A stretch of 64,000 nt of DNA. It comes from Micromonospora deserti (GTDB taxonomy: Bacteria; Actinomycetota; Actinomycetes; Mycobacteriales; Micromonosporaceae). Location: NCBI RefSeq assembly GCF_003236335.1, contig NZ_POUB01000006.1:1-64000 (forward strand), given 5' to 3'. Below the pieces are notes generated by a model. That model did not search any database. It saw only the letters and a list, made by a program, of their open reading frames with translations, and was not told the origin of the DNA. Within the stretch, counting starts at the first letter, position 1, and every line of letters begins with the position of its first letter. The position numbers were made by a program, and so were the translations under genes. Positions 44,340 to 53,651 of the stretch are shown piece by piece.

Positions 44340-44351
44340 GAGAGCGCTCTC
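44340..44351. promoter_or_regulatory. Palindrome upstream of the GH64 gene
   Basis: GAGAGCGCTCTC is a perfect 12-bp palindrome centred 36 bp before the GTG start at 44382, with the LacI-like central GCGC. TTGACA at 44308-44313 could be the -35 and TGTTAACA at 44319-44326 is a second small palindrome. Carbohydrate-responsive LacI control is a reasonable guess. Confidence 0.45.
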
Positions 44352-44381
44352 TCACCCGTCCGCCCACCCCGAGGAGTTGCT

Positions 44382-45977
44382 GTGGGTATCCGAAGAACAC
44401 TTCTGGCTGCCGTCTCCGCTCTGGTCGCCGCCGTCCCGGTGACCGTCACCGCTTCCCCCGCCCGGGCGATCGGCCCCGCGCTGCTGCCCGTCACGGTCAC
44501 CAACAGCACCGGCCGCGGCGAGGCGGTCCATCTGTATGTGATCGGCACCCAGCTCTCCACCGGCCGCCTCGGTTACGTCAACCAGGCCGGCGCGTTCATC
44601 CCCTGGTCCGGCGGGCAGATCCCGCCGTCGCCCGCACCCGACGCGTCGATCCCCGGTCCGGGCAGCGGCGGTAGCACGACCATCCGGTTCCCGCGCGGCT
44701 TCTCCGGCCGCGTCTACTTCTCCTTCGGCCAGAAGCTCACGTTCTTCCTGACCCCCGACGGCCTGGTGCAGCCCGCACCGTGGGCATCCGGCGACGCCAA
44801 CCGGAACATCCTGTTCGACTGGAGCGAGTTCACCTACAACGACGCCGGCCTGTGGCTCAACAGCTCACAGGTCGACATGTTCGCGGTGCCGCACGCGGTC
44901 ACCGTTACCGGCGCCAACGGCGTCACCAAGCGCACCGGCGACGTGGTCAGCAACGGCCGCAACGCCATCATCGACGGCATTCGCTCGCAGGCCGGCTGGG
45001 CGAACACGGTCCACACCCGGGCCGACGGGACCGTGCTGCGCGTGCTGGCACCGGGCAAGGCCGCCGGTGCCGGTCTGCTCAGCGCGACCTACCTGGACTC
45101 GTACATCGCCTCGGCGTGGAACGCGTACACCACCAAGACCCTGACCGTCGTGCCGTTCGCCCACCAGCCGAACACCCGGTACTTCGGGCGGACCTCCGGC
45201 AACGTCATGACCTTCACCAACAGCGCCGGCCAGGTGGTCGCCTCCTTCAGCCGGCCGTCATCGGCCAGCGTGTGGGGCTGCGACGGCGACCTGCCCGCGC
45301 CGAACGACCAGATCGTCGGTCCGATCTCCCGGACGCTTTGCGCGGCGCTGAACCGGGGCACCCTCGGGACGGTCGACACGCAGCCCAGCACCAACCCTGC
45401 CGAGTTCTACCGCAACAACCCGACCAACCACTACGCCCGCGTCATCCACGCCAACATGACCGACGGCAAGGCGTACGCCTTCGCCTTCGACGACGTCGGC
45501 GCGTTCGAGTCGCTGGTCCACGACGGCGACCCCCGCTCGGCCGGCCTGATCCTCAGCCCGTTCGGCACCGGCGGCGGTCCAGGGGCCCCGGGCGGCGGCG
45601 TGCCGGTGGTGAGCAACTGGAACAACAGGTGCGTGGACGTGCCCAGCGCGAACTTCGCCGACCGGGTGCCGTTGCAGATGTGGGCCTGCAACGGCACCAA
45701 CGCACAGAAGTGGACGTTCACCGGCACCGCGGTGCAGAGCCAGAACAACAAATGCATGGACGTCGACGGCGGAGCCACCGCCAACGGCACCGTCATCCAG
45801 CTCTACAGCTGCAACGGCACCGGAGCCCAACAGTTCACGCTCACCTCCGCAGGAGACCTGGTCAACCTGCGGGCCGACAAGTGCGTCGACATCAGGGACT
45901 GGAACGGCGGCGACGGCGCCAAGCTCCAACTCTGGGACTGCGCCGGCACCGCGAACCAGAAATGGCGGAAGGGCTGA
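44382..45977 (+). CDS. Secreted GH64 beta-1,3-glucanase with CBM13 (ricin-B) domain
   Basis: 531 residues. The signal peptide is ~1-29 (cut after ARA). The thaumatin-like GH64 catalytic domain spans ~30-385 (LPVTVTNSTGRGEAVHLYVI, PDGLVQPAPWASGDANRNIL, FDWSEFTYNDAGLWLNSSQV, DGDLPAPNDQIVGPISRTLC). A Gly/Pro linker (GTGGGPGAPGGG) leads to a ricin-B-type CBM13 at ~405-531 with repeated QxW-like elements (MWACNGTNAQKW, YSCNGTGAQQF, WDCAGTANQKW). It should hydrolyse laminarin/curdlan-type beta-1,3-glucan, for example in fungal walls. GTG 44382 follows GAGGAG. Confidence 0.9.
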   Translation: MGIRRTLLAAVSALVAAVPVTVTASPARAIGPALLPVTVTNSTGRGEAVHLYVIGTQLSTGRLGYVNQAGAFIPWSGGQIPPSPAPDASIPGPGSGGSTTIRFPRGFSGRVYFSFGQKLTFFLTPDGLVQPAPWASGDANRNILFDWSEFTYNDAGLWLNSSQVDMFAVPHAVTVTGANGVTKRTGDVVSNGRNAIIDGIRSQAGWANTVHTRADGTVLRVLAPGKAAGAGLLSATYLDSYIASAWNAYTTKTLTVVPFAHQPNTRYFGRTSGNVMTFTNSAGQVVASFSRPSSASVWGCDGDLPAPNDQIVGPISRTLCAALNRGTLGTVDTQPSTNPAEFYRNNPTNHYARVIHANMTDGKAYAFAFDDVGAFESLVHDGDPRSAGLILSPFGTGGGPGAPGGGVPVVSNWNNRCVDVPSANFADRVPLQMWACNGTNAQKWTFTGTAVQSQNNKCMDVDGGATANGTVIQLYSCNGTGAQQFTLTSAGDLVNLRADKCVDIRDWNGGDGAKLQLWDCAGTANQKWRKG

Positions 45978-46003
45978 CGCGCAACCCGGGACTTCGCAGC
46001 GCG

Positions 46004-46034
46004 GCGGCCGGCGCGCAGTGTGTGCCGGCCGCCG
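46004..46034 (+). terminator. Stem-loop terminator after the glucanase gene
   Basis: GGCGGCCGGC pairs perfectly with GCCGGCCGCC around an 11-base loop, 27 bp after the stop codon. The convergent gene ends at 46039, so it may be bidirectional. Confidence 0.65.
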
Positions 46035-46038
46035 GCCG

Positions 46039-46440
46039 TCAGCTGGCGCGATTCAGGCCACGCCTGCCGTTGCCCGCACGGCCGCTCTCCACAGGTAGGC
46101 GAGAGCCGTCCGAGCCGAGCAACCGGCGCGCGGCGTCGAGCCCGGTCAGCGCCGCTCCGTAGGCGCTGACCTCGCGCTGAAAATGCTCCACCTTGGAGTA
46201 CCAGAACTTGAGCTCGGGATTCATCGCCTTGGCGTTGATGTAGTTGACGATGTCCTCCTCCGGCGTGATGCCCCGACGCGCGTAGCAGCGGTCGAACCGG
46301 GCCTTGGTCCGCTCGTACTTCACGGTCATCGCGGCCAGGCTGGCCTCGGCCTCCAGCAGTCTGGCACGCAGGTACAGCACGTACTTCCGGGGAACCGACG
46401 GGACGGCGAACGCCGACCGGGGCGCGGGCGCAGCGGACAT
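46039..46440 (-). CDS. Hypothetical helical protein
   Basis: 133 residues starting MSAAPAPRSAF. Residues ~15-105 are predominantly helical and charged (YLRARLLEAEASLAAMTVKY, ERTKARFDRCYARRGITPEE, NAKAMNPELKFWYSKVEHFQ) and may form a coiled coil or small helical bundle. The tail is Arg/Gly-rich. No family is recognised. ATG 46440 has only a weak ribosome binding site (GGTGAT). Codon use matches neighbours, so it looks like a real gene. Confidence 0.6.
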   Translation of the reverse strand: MSAAPAPRSAFAVPSVPRKYVLYLRARLLEAEASLAAMTVKYERTKARFDRCYARRGITPEEDIVNYINAKAMNPELKFWYSKVEHFQREVSAYGAALTGLDAARRLLGSDGSRLPVESGRAGNGRRGLNRAS

Positions 46441-46445
46441 GGCGA

Positions 46446-46643
46446 TCACCTGGCCGGACCGACGGCGGGGCCGTGCCGCATGCGGGAACTGGTCACCACG
46501 AACGGCCTCCAGCGCTGGGCGGCGGCGGACGGGCACAGCGGGGCGTTGTCCTGCTGGCGGCCGGTGACATCGGCGGTCGGACCGGCCACGTAGGCCAACG
46601 GGGCCATCAATCGACGAAAGAATCCACCCTGGAACAACAGCAT
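46446..46643 (-). CDS. Small hypothetical protein
   Basis: 65 residues starting MLLFQGGFFRRLMAPLAYVA, with a short hydrophobic N-terminus and a polar Arg/Pro-containing remainder. ATG 46643 has GGAGG 11 bases upstream. It lies five bases before the helical hypothetical gene in the same direction, so the two may be cotranscribed. No homologous family is recognised and it may not be a real gene. Confidence 0.4.
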   Translation of the reverse strand: MLLFQGGFFRRLMAPLAYVAGPTADVTGRQQDNAPLCPSAAAQRWRPFVVTSSRMRHGPAVGPAR

Positions 46644-46937
46644 GACGGGCCACCCTCCTCCGTTCGCACACATCTGGCATGTCGCACCGCCAGCCGGTCA
46701 GGCTGGTGGGCCCGTGGAGCCGGCCGCGGCCACGCCGGCCACTACCCGCCCCGGCCCGCTCCGGTGCAGTGACGTCCTTCTACCCAGGCGGCCGGCTGAC
46801 TATGCCGAGTGCCGGTGGCGTCCGGTACCGGAGAAGGCGTCACCCCTGCTCGACGTCGGGCGCATGCCGGGTCACGACGACGGCATCGCCCGGCGTCAGC
46901 AGCGAGGGCGCCCCCAGTCCGGCGGCGCTCGAGGTGA

Positions 46938-47273
46938 TCAGTTCACGGTACGGGTACCCAGCAGCGCGTCACGGAAAATGACCGCGTTGACCGCGCCGCT
47001 CAGGTGTGCCCGCTCCACCAGACCCCGAACCCCCAGGACCTGCCTCATCTGGTTGAGCAGGAGCAAGGTCGCGACGGAGTCGAGCACAGCGAGCGGCAAC
47101 AGCAGCAGGAACGCCGGCAGCACCGGCTCCCCTCCCTGCCCGGTGACCGCCACCGTGAACATGAACGCGATCACGCCCACGAACCCGCGCCGGCTCCACA
47201 TCGCCCAGGGGTACAGCGGCAGCCCCCGCAGGTAGCTACGCTGACCGTCCGTCAGCTCGCCATTGGCGCTCAT
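46938..47273 (-). CDS. Small membrane protein, unknown function
   Basis: 111 residues starting MSANGELTDGQRSYLRGLPL. Two hydrophobic helices (GFVGVIAFMFTVAVTG and AFLLLLPLAVLDSVATLLLL) are followed by an amphipathic C-terminus. No recognised family. ATG 47273 is preceded by TGGGGA. A longer reading to 47417 exists, but its start lies in Arg-rich non-membrane codons. Confidence 0.6.
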   Translation of the reverse strand: MSANGELTDGQRSYLRGLPLYPWAMWSRRGFVGVIAFMFTVAVTGQGGEPVLPAFLLLLPLAVLDSVATLLLLNQMRQVLGVRGLVERAHLSGAVNAVIFRDALLGTRTVN

Positions 47274-47383
47274 GCGTCCCCAGGTGTCCGTCCTCGGGCC
47301 GAAGTGTAGGTGTGCTGCCCACGCCGACGCCAAGAAGCCACCCGCCGGTGGGCGGAGCGGCACTGCCTGGCGGCCGCTGACCG

Positions 47384-48646
47384 TCACCGTGCGGCGCCGG
47401 CTCGCCGCTTGGTCCACACGTCGAAGGCCACGGCGGCGAGGAGCACCAGACCCTTGACCAGCATCACCCGCTCGCTCGGTGCGCCGATCAGCGACATGCC
47501 GTTGTTGATGACGCCCATGATGAGACCACCGGTGATCGCGCCGATGACCTTGCCGACACCACCCTGGACGGCAGCGCCGCCGATGAAGGCCGCCGCGATG
47601 GCATCGAGCTCGAACTGGGTGCCGGCGGTCGGGCCGGCCTGGTTGAGACGGCCGGCGAAGATGATGCCGGCGAGGGCGGACAGCACCCCCATGTTCACAA
47701 AGATCCAGAAGACGATGGACTTGACCTTGACGCCGGACAGGACGGCGGCTTGCATGTTTCCGCCGACGGCGTAGATCTGCCGGCCGAACACGGCCCGGTT
47801 CGTCAGCAGGCTGTAGCCGAGCACCAGGGCGGCGAGCAGCACGAGGACCCAGGGCAGGTTACGGAACCGCGCGAGCTGCACGACGATCCCGAGGACGAGG
47901 ATCGCAGCGACCGCGTTCTTGGCGAGGAAGATCGGCAGCGGATCGACGGTCTGGCGGTACCGGAGCCGGGCGGCGCGGGCGCGCCACTGGGTGATGGCGA
48001 TCCCGGCCACGGCGGCGACGCCGGCGAGCAGGCTGAACAGGTCGGCACCGCCGAGCGGTCCGAGGCCGATGTTGCCGAGGTAGCCGTTGGTGAATCCGTT
48101 GGCCAGGGTACGGATCGGCTCGGGGAAGGGGCCGATGCCCTGGTTGCCGAGCACGGTCAGGGTGAGGGCGCGGAACAGCAGCATGCCGGCGAGGGTGACG
48201 ATGAACGCGGGAATCCCGAAGTAGGCGATCCAGTAGCCCTGCCAGGCGCCGATGAGCCCGCCGGCGACGAGGGTGATGACCAGGGCAAGCGGCCACGGCA
48301 TGCCCATGTTGACGGTGAGCACCCCGGTGATCGCGCCGGTGACCGCGACCACGGAACCGACCGACAGGTCGATGTGTCCGGCAATGATGATCAGGATCAT
48401 GCCGATGGCGAGGATCAGGATGTACGAGTTCTGGACGATGATGTTGCTGATGTTCTGGGGCTGCAGCATGGCGCCGTCGGTCAGCACGCTGAACAGCACC
48501 ACGATCAGCGCGAACGCGACGTAGATACCGGACTGACGTAGGTTGACGCTGAAGCGGCGTGGCGGGCGCCCGGCCGGTTGCCCCGGCTGGGCCGGTGTGG
48601 TGCCGGCCACCGCGAGGTCGGCGTTGGTGGGTGCGACGCTGGTCAT
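47384..48646 (-). CDS. mmsB: Monosaccharide ABC transporter permease (MmsB/XylH type)
   Basis: 420 residues with about 12 hydrophobic segments. The BPD_transp_2 hallmark IIIAGHIDLSVGSVVAVTGA is near residue 85, and FELDAIAAAFIGGAAVQGGV and GAITGGLIMGVINNGM are near the C-terminus. The insertion between the two permease halves (RARAARLRYRQTVDPLPIFL) is typical of MmsB/XylH-size permeases. It would form the channel for ChvE-bound sugar. It is the last gene of the arabinose operon, 13 bp after the ATPase gene. Confidence 0.92.
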   Translation of the reverse strand: MTSVAPTNADLAVAGTTPAQPGQPAGRPPRRFSVNLRQSGIYVAFALIVVLFSVLTDGAMLQPQNISNIIVQNSYILILAIGMILIIIAGHIDLSVGSVVAVTGAITGVLTVNMGMPWPLALVITLVAGGLIGAWQGYWIAYFGIPAFIVTLAGMLLFRALTLTVLGNQGIGPFPEPIRTLANGFTNGYLGNIGLGPLGGADLFSLLAGVAAVAGIAITQWRARAARLRYRQTVDPLPIFLAKNAVAAILVLGIVVQLARFRNLPWVLVLLAALVLGYSLLTNRAVFGRQIYAVGGNMQAAVLSGVKVKSIVFWIFVNMGVLSALAGIIFAGRLNQAGPTAGTQFELDAIAAAFIGGAAVQGGVGKVIGAITGGLIMGVINNGMSLIGAPSERVMLVKGLVLLAAVAFDVWTKRRAGAAR

Positions 48647-48659
48647 GCTGGTCTCCTGT

Positions 48660-50186
48660 TTACTGTCCCTTGGTCATGTACTGCATGAGCCGCTCCTGCG
48701 TGGCCTGCTCGCGGGGCAGCTCGCCGCTGATCCGGCCGGCCGACAGCGTGTAGATGCGGTCGCACAGGCCCAGCAGCTCCGGCAGCTCGGAGGAGATCAC
48801 CAGGATCGCCCTGCCCTCGTCGGCGAGTCGATTGATGATCGTGTAGATCTCGTACTTGGCGCCGACGTCGATGCCCCGGGTCGGCTCGTCCAGGATCAAC
48901 AGGTCCGCGTCGGTGAAAATCCACTTCGACAGGACGACCTTCTGCTGGTTTCCGCCACTGAGTTTGCCGGTGACACTGAGCACGCTGGGGGCCTTGATGT
49001 TCATACCGGCCCGATACTCGTCGGCGACCCGGTACTCCTCGTTGTCGTTGACCCATCCGCGCTTCGCCAGTTTGCCGAGCGCGGCGGCGGAGACGTTGCG
49101 CTTGATGTCCTCGATGAGGTTGAGGCCGTACCGCTTCCGGTCCTCGGTGACGTACGCGATGCCGTGCCGGATGGCGTCGCGCACGGACTTCAGGTGGATC
49201 TCCCTGCCGTCCTTGACGATGCGCCCGGTGATGTTCGTGCCATACGAGCGGCCGAACACGCTCATCGCCAGCTCCGTCCGCCCCGCGCCCATCAGCCCGG
49301 CCAGTCCGACGATCTCCCCGCGACGCAGCACCAGGTTGGCACCGGACACCACGACCCGGCCGTGCTGGGTCGGACTGTGCACGGTCCAGTCCTCGATGCG
49401 CAGCAACTCCTCGCCGATCTTGGGGGTGTGCGGCGGGAAGCGGTGGTCCAGGTCCCGGCCCACCATCCCGGAGATGATCCGATCCTCGGTCACCTGGTCG
49501 GTGGCCACGTCGAGGGTCTCGATGGTGCGCCCGTCCCGCAAGATCGTGATGGCGTCCGCGATCGCGAGGACCTCGTTGAGTTTGTGCGAGATGATCACGC
49601 AGGTGATCCCGGCGTCCCGCAGGCCGCGCAGCAGATCCAGCAGGTGTGCCGAGTCCTCGTCGTTCAACGCCGCGGTCGGCTCGTCGAGGATCAGCAGCTT
49701 CACCTCTTTGGAGAGCGCCTTGGCGATCTCCACCAGCTGCTGCTTACCCACGCCGAGGTCCATCACCGGGGTCACCGGGCTCTCCGCCAAACCCACCCGC
49801 GCCAGCAGCTGCGCCGCCTCGTGGTGGGTCTTGTTCCAGTCGATCAGGCCCCGGTGCGCCTGCTCGTTGCCGAGGAAGATGTTCTCCGCGATCGACAACT
49901 GGGGGCACAGCGCGAGTTCCTGGTGGATGATGACGATGCCCCGGTGCTCGCTGTCGCGGATGCCCGACAACCGGCACGGTTCGTCGTCGAAGTAGATGTC
50001 GCCCCGGTACGTACCGTGGGGGTACACCCCGGACAGCACCTTCATCAGCGTCGACTTACCCGCGCCGTTCTCCCCGCAGATCGCGTGGATCTCCCCCCGG
50101 CGCACGGACAGGTTGACGTCCTGAAGCGCCGTCACCCCGGGAAAGGTCTTGGTGATGCCCTGCATCCGCAGGATGTGGTCCGTCAT
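48660..50186 (-). CDS. mmsA: Monosaccharide ABC transporter ATPase (MmsA type)
   Basis: 508 residues with two fused ATP-binding domains. The first has Walker [15 protein letters not shown], signature [13 protein letters not shown] and Walker [13 protein letters not shown]. The second has the degenerate Walker [12 protein letters not shown] usual in this family, signature [15 protein letters not shown] and Walker [15 protein letters not shown]. It energises MmsB. The start is ATG 50186. A strong stem-loop lies between it and the upstream binding-protein gene. Confidence 0.93.
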   Translation of the reverse strand: MTDHILRMQGITKTFPGVTALQDVNLSVRRGEIHAICGENGAGKSTLMKVLSGVYPHGTYRGDIYFDDEPCRLSGIRDSEHRGIVIIHQELALCPQLSIAENIFLGNEQAHRGLIDWNKTHHEAAQLLARVGLAESPVTPVMDLGVGKQQLVEIAKALSKEVKLLILDEPTAALNDEDSAHLLDLLRGLRDAGITCVIISHKLNEVLAIADAITILRDGRTIETLDVATDQVTEDRIISGMVGRDLDHRFPPHTPKIGEELLRIEDWTVHSPTQHGRVVVSGANLVLRRGEIVGLAGLMGAGRTELAMSVFGRSYGTNITGRIVKDGREIHLKSVRDAIRHGIAYVTEDRKRYGLNLIEDIKRNVSAAALGKLAKRGWVNDNEEYRVADEYRAGMNIKAPSVLSVTGKLSGGNQQKVVLSKWIFTDADLLILDEPTRGIDVGAKYEIYTIINRLADEGRAILVISSELPELLGLCDRIYTLSAGRISGELPREQATQERLMQYMTKGQ

Positions 50187-50229
50187 CGCCGCGCTCCCTC
50201 CGCCGGCACGTGTCCTACAAGGCTCAAGG

Positions 50230-50262
50230 CTCCCGCCGCGCCGCCATCGGGCGCGGCGGGAG
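50230..50262 (-). terminator. Intra-operon stem-loop after chvE
   Basis: CTCCCGCCGCGCC pairs perfectly (13 bp) with GGCGCGGCGGGAG around a seven-base loop, ten bases after the binding-protein stop codon. In binding-protein operons such structures usually stabilise the upstream mRNA or partly terminate, so the binding protein is made in excess. Confidence 0.65.
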
Positions 50263-50272
50263 TCAGCGCGGA

Positions 50273-51400
50273 TCAGCCCAGCTGCGCGTCGGTGTAATAG
50301 CCGGTGTCGAGGAGAGTCTTCCGGTAGTTGCTCTTGTCCACGATGACCGGCTGCAGCAGGTACGACGGCACGACCTTGACCCCGTTGTCGTAGTCCTTGT
50401 CGTTGTTCACCTGCGGCTTGTCGCCCTTGAGCACGGCATCGGCCATCTGCACCGTGACCTTGGCCAGCTCGCGGGTGTCCTTGTAGATCGTCGAGTACTG
50501 CTCACCCGCGATGATGGACTTCACCGACGCCAGCTCGGCGTCCTGGCCGGTCACGATCGGGTACGGCTGGCCGGCGGTGCCGTAGCCGTTGCTCTTGAGG
50601 GCCGACAGGATGCCGATCGACAGGCCGTCGTACGGCGACAACACCCCGTCCACCGTGGCGCCGCCCGTGTACGTCGACGTCAGCAGGTCCTCCATACGCT
50701 TCTGCGCGGTGGCCGGGTCCCACCGCAGGATGGCCACGGTCTTGAACTCCTGCTGACCGCTCTTCACCACGAGCGTGCCCTTGTCGATGTGCGGCTGCAG
50801 AACGCTCATCGCGCCGTTGAAGAAGAACGTGGCGTTGTTGTCGTCCGGCGAGCCGGCGAACAGCTCGATGTTGAGGGGCCCCTTCGCCGCACCCGGCGAG
50901 CCGTCCGGGTTGAGTACCTTGAGACCCACCAGCAGCGACGTCGCCTGCTGCACACCGACCTTGAAGTTGTCGAACGTCGCGTAGTAGTCGACGTTCGGGC
51001 TGTTGCGGATGAGCCGGTCGTACGCGATGACCGAGATGTTGTTGTCCTTCGCCTGCTGCAGCTGCGTGGTCAGCGCGGTGCCGTCGATCGACGCGACGAT
51101 GAGCAGCTTCGCGCCCTTGGTGATCTGGTTCTCCAGCTGGTTGACCTGGGTCGGGATGTCGTTCTCGGCGTACTGCAGGTCGACCTTGTAGCCGAGCGCC
51201 TCCAGCTGCTTCTTGACGTTCTCGCCGTCGCTGATCCACCGCTCCGACGACTTGGTCGGCATGGTGACGCCGACCAGCGCGCCGGCGTTGTCGCCGGACT
51301 GCGCCTGCTGGTCGACGGTCTTGGTGCTGGAGCCGCAGGCTGTCAGGGCCGCGGCGAGCACGATGGCTGCCGCCGCCGACGCGAGCCGGGTCATGGTCAT
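50273..51400 (-). CDS. chvE: Monosaccharide-binding lipoprotein (ChvE/XylF type)
   Basis: 375 residues. The lipobox is LAAALTACG (Cys near residue 22). The type-I periplasmic-binding fold begins [20 protein letters not shown] and contains [20 protein letters not shown] and [20 protein letters not shown] (sugar-contact segment), then [20 protein letters not shown]. This matches ChvE/multiple-monosaccharide binding proteins (arabinose, xylose, galactose, glucose). ATG 51400 follows GGAGAC. It lies 42 bp after araA and feeds MmsA/MmsB. Confidence 0.92.
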   Translation of the reverse strand: MTMTRLASAAAAIVLAAALTACGSSTKTVDQQAQSGDNAGALVGVTMPTKSSERWISDGENVKKQLEALGYKVDLQYAENDIPTQVNQLENQITKGAKLLIVASIDGTALTTQLQQAKDNNISVIAYDRLIRNSPNVDYYATFDNFKVGVQQATSLLVGLKVLNPDGSPGAAKGPLNIELFAGSPDDNNATFFFNGAMSVLQPHIDKGTLVVKSGQQEFKTVAILRWDPATAQKRMEDLLTSTYTGGATVDGVLSPYDGLSIGILSALKSNGYGTAGQPYPIVTGQDAELASVKSIIAGEQYSTIYKDTRELAKVTVQMADAVLKGDKPQVNNDKDYDNGVKVVPSYLLQPVIVDKSNYRKTLLDTGYYTDAQLG

Positions 51401-51442
51401 GATGTCTCCTACGGGATGGGATGGGGTACGCCGGTCCGGGGT

Positions 51443-52948
51443 CTACCGGCTGTTCATCAGCCGGTGGTAGGCCTGGTTCCAGCGCAGCCGGTCGCCCAGG
51501 TCGGACGGGGTGGTTCGATCGTCGATGAGCAGGAACTCGGTGTTCAGCATGTCGGCGAAGTCCCGCAACGTCTCCGCGCCGACCGCCTGGGTCAGCACGG
51601 TGTGGTGCGGTCCACCGACCATGAGCCATGCCTCGGCGGACGTGGACAGCGACGGGGCGGGCTTCCACACCGCGCGGGCGACCGGCAACTTGGGCAGCGG
51701 CTCGTCCGGCGGTGTCACCTCGACGGTGTTGGCGACCAGCCGGAACCGGTCGCCGAGGTCGGTCATGCCGATCACCACGCCGGCGCCTGGTGCGGCGTCG
51801 AACACCAGTCGTACCGGGTCCTCCCGGTCGCCGATGCTCAGCGGGTGGATCTCGCAGGACGGCTGGTCGGCGGCGATGCTCGGGCAGACCTCCAGCATGT
51901 GCGCCCCGAGGATCTTCGGCTCGCCGGGGCCGAAGTGGTAGGTGTAGTCCTCCATGAAGGAGGTGCCCCGCCCGCTGCCGGCGCCCATGGCCTTGACCGC
52001 GGCGAGCAGAGCGGAGGTCTTCCAGTCCCCCTCGCCGCCGAACCCGTAGCCGTCGGCCATCAGCCGCTGCACCGCCAGACCGGGCAGCTGCCGCAGGCCG
52101 CCGAGGTCCTGGAAGTTCGTGGTAAACGCGCCGAAGCCGCCCGCGGTGAGGAAGTGGCGCAGGCCGACCTCGATGCGCGCGGCGTACCGCAGGGCTTCGT
52201 GGCGCTCGCCACCCCGGGCCAGTTCCGTCGCGAGGCGGTACGCGTCCGCGTACTCGGCGACGAGCGCCTCGACCTCGTCGTCGGACGCGTCGTGGACCGC
52301 GGCGACCAGGTCATTGACGCCGTAGGTGTTGACCGAGACGCCGAACCGGAGCTCGGCCTCGACCTTGTCCCCCTCGGTCACCGCGACGTCACGCATGTTG
52401 TCGCCGAAGCGTGCCAGCCGGAGCCCCCGCAGGTGGTCCAGGCCGAGGGCGGCACGGATCCAGCCGGCAAGCCGGGTGATCACCTGGGGGTCGGAGGCGT
52501 GGCCGACGACGGTCTTGCGGGTGACGCCCAGCCGCGTCTGGATGTAGCCGAACTCCCGGTCGCCGTGCGCGGCCTGGTTGAGATTCATGAAGTCCATGTC
52601 GATGGACGCCCATGGCAGCGCCGCGTTGATCTGGGTGTGCAGGTGCAGCAGCGGCTTGCGCAGCACGTCCAGCCCACTGATCCACATCTTGGCCGGGGAG
52701 AAGGTGTGCATCCAGGCGATGACGCCGACGCAGTCCGGGTCCGCGTTGGCCTCGAGCATCACCTGGCGGATCGCGGTCGAGTCGGTCAGCACCGGCTTCC
52801 AGACGATCTCCGCGCCGAGTTGACCGGAGGACACCAGAATCTTCTGGATCTGCTGGGACTGGTCGGCGACCTGGTTGAGGGTGTCGGGACCGTACAGGTG
52901 CTGGCTGCCGGTGAGGAACCAGACCTGGGGTTTCGTGGCCGATGCCAT
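51443..52948 (-). CDS. araA: L-arabinose isomerase
   Basis: 501 residues. All four metal-ligand regions of AraA are present: the Glu in FMEDYTYHF, the Glu in LEVCPSI, the His in EIHPL and the His in GGPHHTV. The N-terminal [16 protein letters not shown] and [15 protein letters not shown] are family hallmarks. It interconverts L-arabinose and L-ribulose, the first intracellular step. It lies 25 bp downstream of araD. Confidence 0.96.
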   Translation of the reverse strand: MASATKPQVWFLTGSQHLYGPDTLNQVADQSQQIQKILVSSGQLGAEIVWKPVLTDSTAIRQVMLEANADPDCVGVIAWMHTFSPAKMWISGLDVLRKPLLHLHTQINAALPWASIDMDFMNLNQAAHGDREFGYIQTRLGVTRKTVVGHASDPQVITRLAGWIRAALGLDHLRGLRLARFGDNMRDVAVTEGDKVEAELRFGVSVNTYGVNDLVAAVHDASDDEVEALVAEYADAYRLATELARGGERHEALRYAARIEVGLRHFLTAGGFGAFTTNFQDLGGLRQLPGLAVQRLMADGYGFGGEGDWKTSALLAAVKAMGAGSGRGTSFMEDYTYHFGPGEPKILGAHMLEVCPSIAADQPSCEIHPLSIGDREDPVRLVFDAAPGAGVVIGMTDLGDRFRLVANTVEVTPPDEPLPKLPVARAVWKPAPSLSTSAEAWLMVGGPHHTVLTQAVGAETLRDFADMLNTEFLLIDDRTTPSDLGDRLRWNQAYHRLMNSR

Positions 52949-52973
52949 GGTGCGTTCTCCTGTCGGGGACGGC

Positions 52974-53651
52974 CTACGCCTGCCCGTATGCGTTTTGGTA
53001 GCGGTCGTAGAGGGCGTCGACGTCGCTCTGCCGGATCGGTAGCGGCGCGCCGAGCTGGCGGGCGATGTGGACGGTGCGGGCGACGTCCTCGCACATCACG
53101 GCGGCCTTCACGGCGGCACGGGCGTTGGGCCCGATGGTGAAGACACCGTGGTTGCGCATGAGGACCGCCGGCGAGCGGTGGGCGCGGAGCGTGGCCACGA
53201 TGCCCCGGCCGATCGAGTCGTCGCCGATCAGCGCGAACGGCCCGACCGGGATCTCGCCGCCGAACTCGTCGGCGATCATGGTCAGCACGCACGGGATCGG
53301 CTCGCCCCGGGCGGCCCAGGCGGTCGCGTACGTGGAGTGGGTGTGTACCACGCCGCCCACCTGCGGCAGGTGCTTGTAGACATACGCGTGGGCGCTGGTG
53401 TCCGACGAGGGCGACAGGTCTCCGTCGACCAGGTTGGCGTCGAGGTCGGTGACGACCATGTTCTCCGGTCGGATGTCGTCGTAGCTGACGCCCGACGGTT
53501 TGATGACCAGCAGGTCCGCGCCGGGTACGCGGGCGGAGACGTTGCCGGCCGTCCACACCACGAGCGCGTTGCGGGGCAGCTCGGCGTGCAACGCGGCGAC
53601 CTGGGCGCGCAGCTGCTTGATGGTGGCGCCGACGGACTGGAGGACGCTCAT
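52974..53651 (-). CDS. araD: L-ribulose-5-phosphate 4-epimerase
   Basis: 225 residues of the class II aldolase fold. It shows GNVSAR and KPSGVSYDD (phosphate binding), [14 protein letters not shown] (two zinc histidines) and [11 protein letters not shown] (third zinc histidine). It converts L-ribulose-5-phosphate to D-xylulose-5-phosphate, delivering carbon to the pentose phosphate pathway, where the transketolase at 42.2-44.1 kb can act. ATG 53651 overlaps the araB stop by four bases. Confidence 0.95.
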   Translation of the reverse strand: MSVLQSVGATIKQLRAQVAALHAELPRNALVVWTAGNVSARVPGADLLVIKPSGVSYDDIRPENMVVTDLDANLVDGDLSPSSDTSAHAYVYKHLPQVGGVVHTHSTYATAWAARGEPIPCVLTMIADEFGGEIPVGPFALIGDDSIGRGIVATLRAHRSPAVLMRNHGVFTIGPNARAAVKAAVMCEDVARTVHIARQLGAPLPIRQSDVDALYDRYQNAYGQA

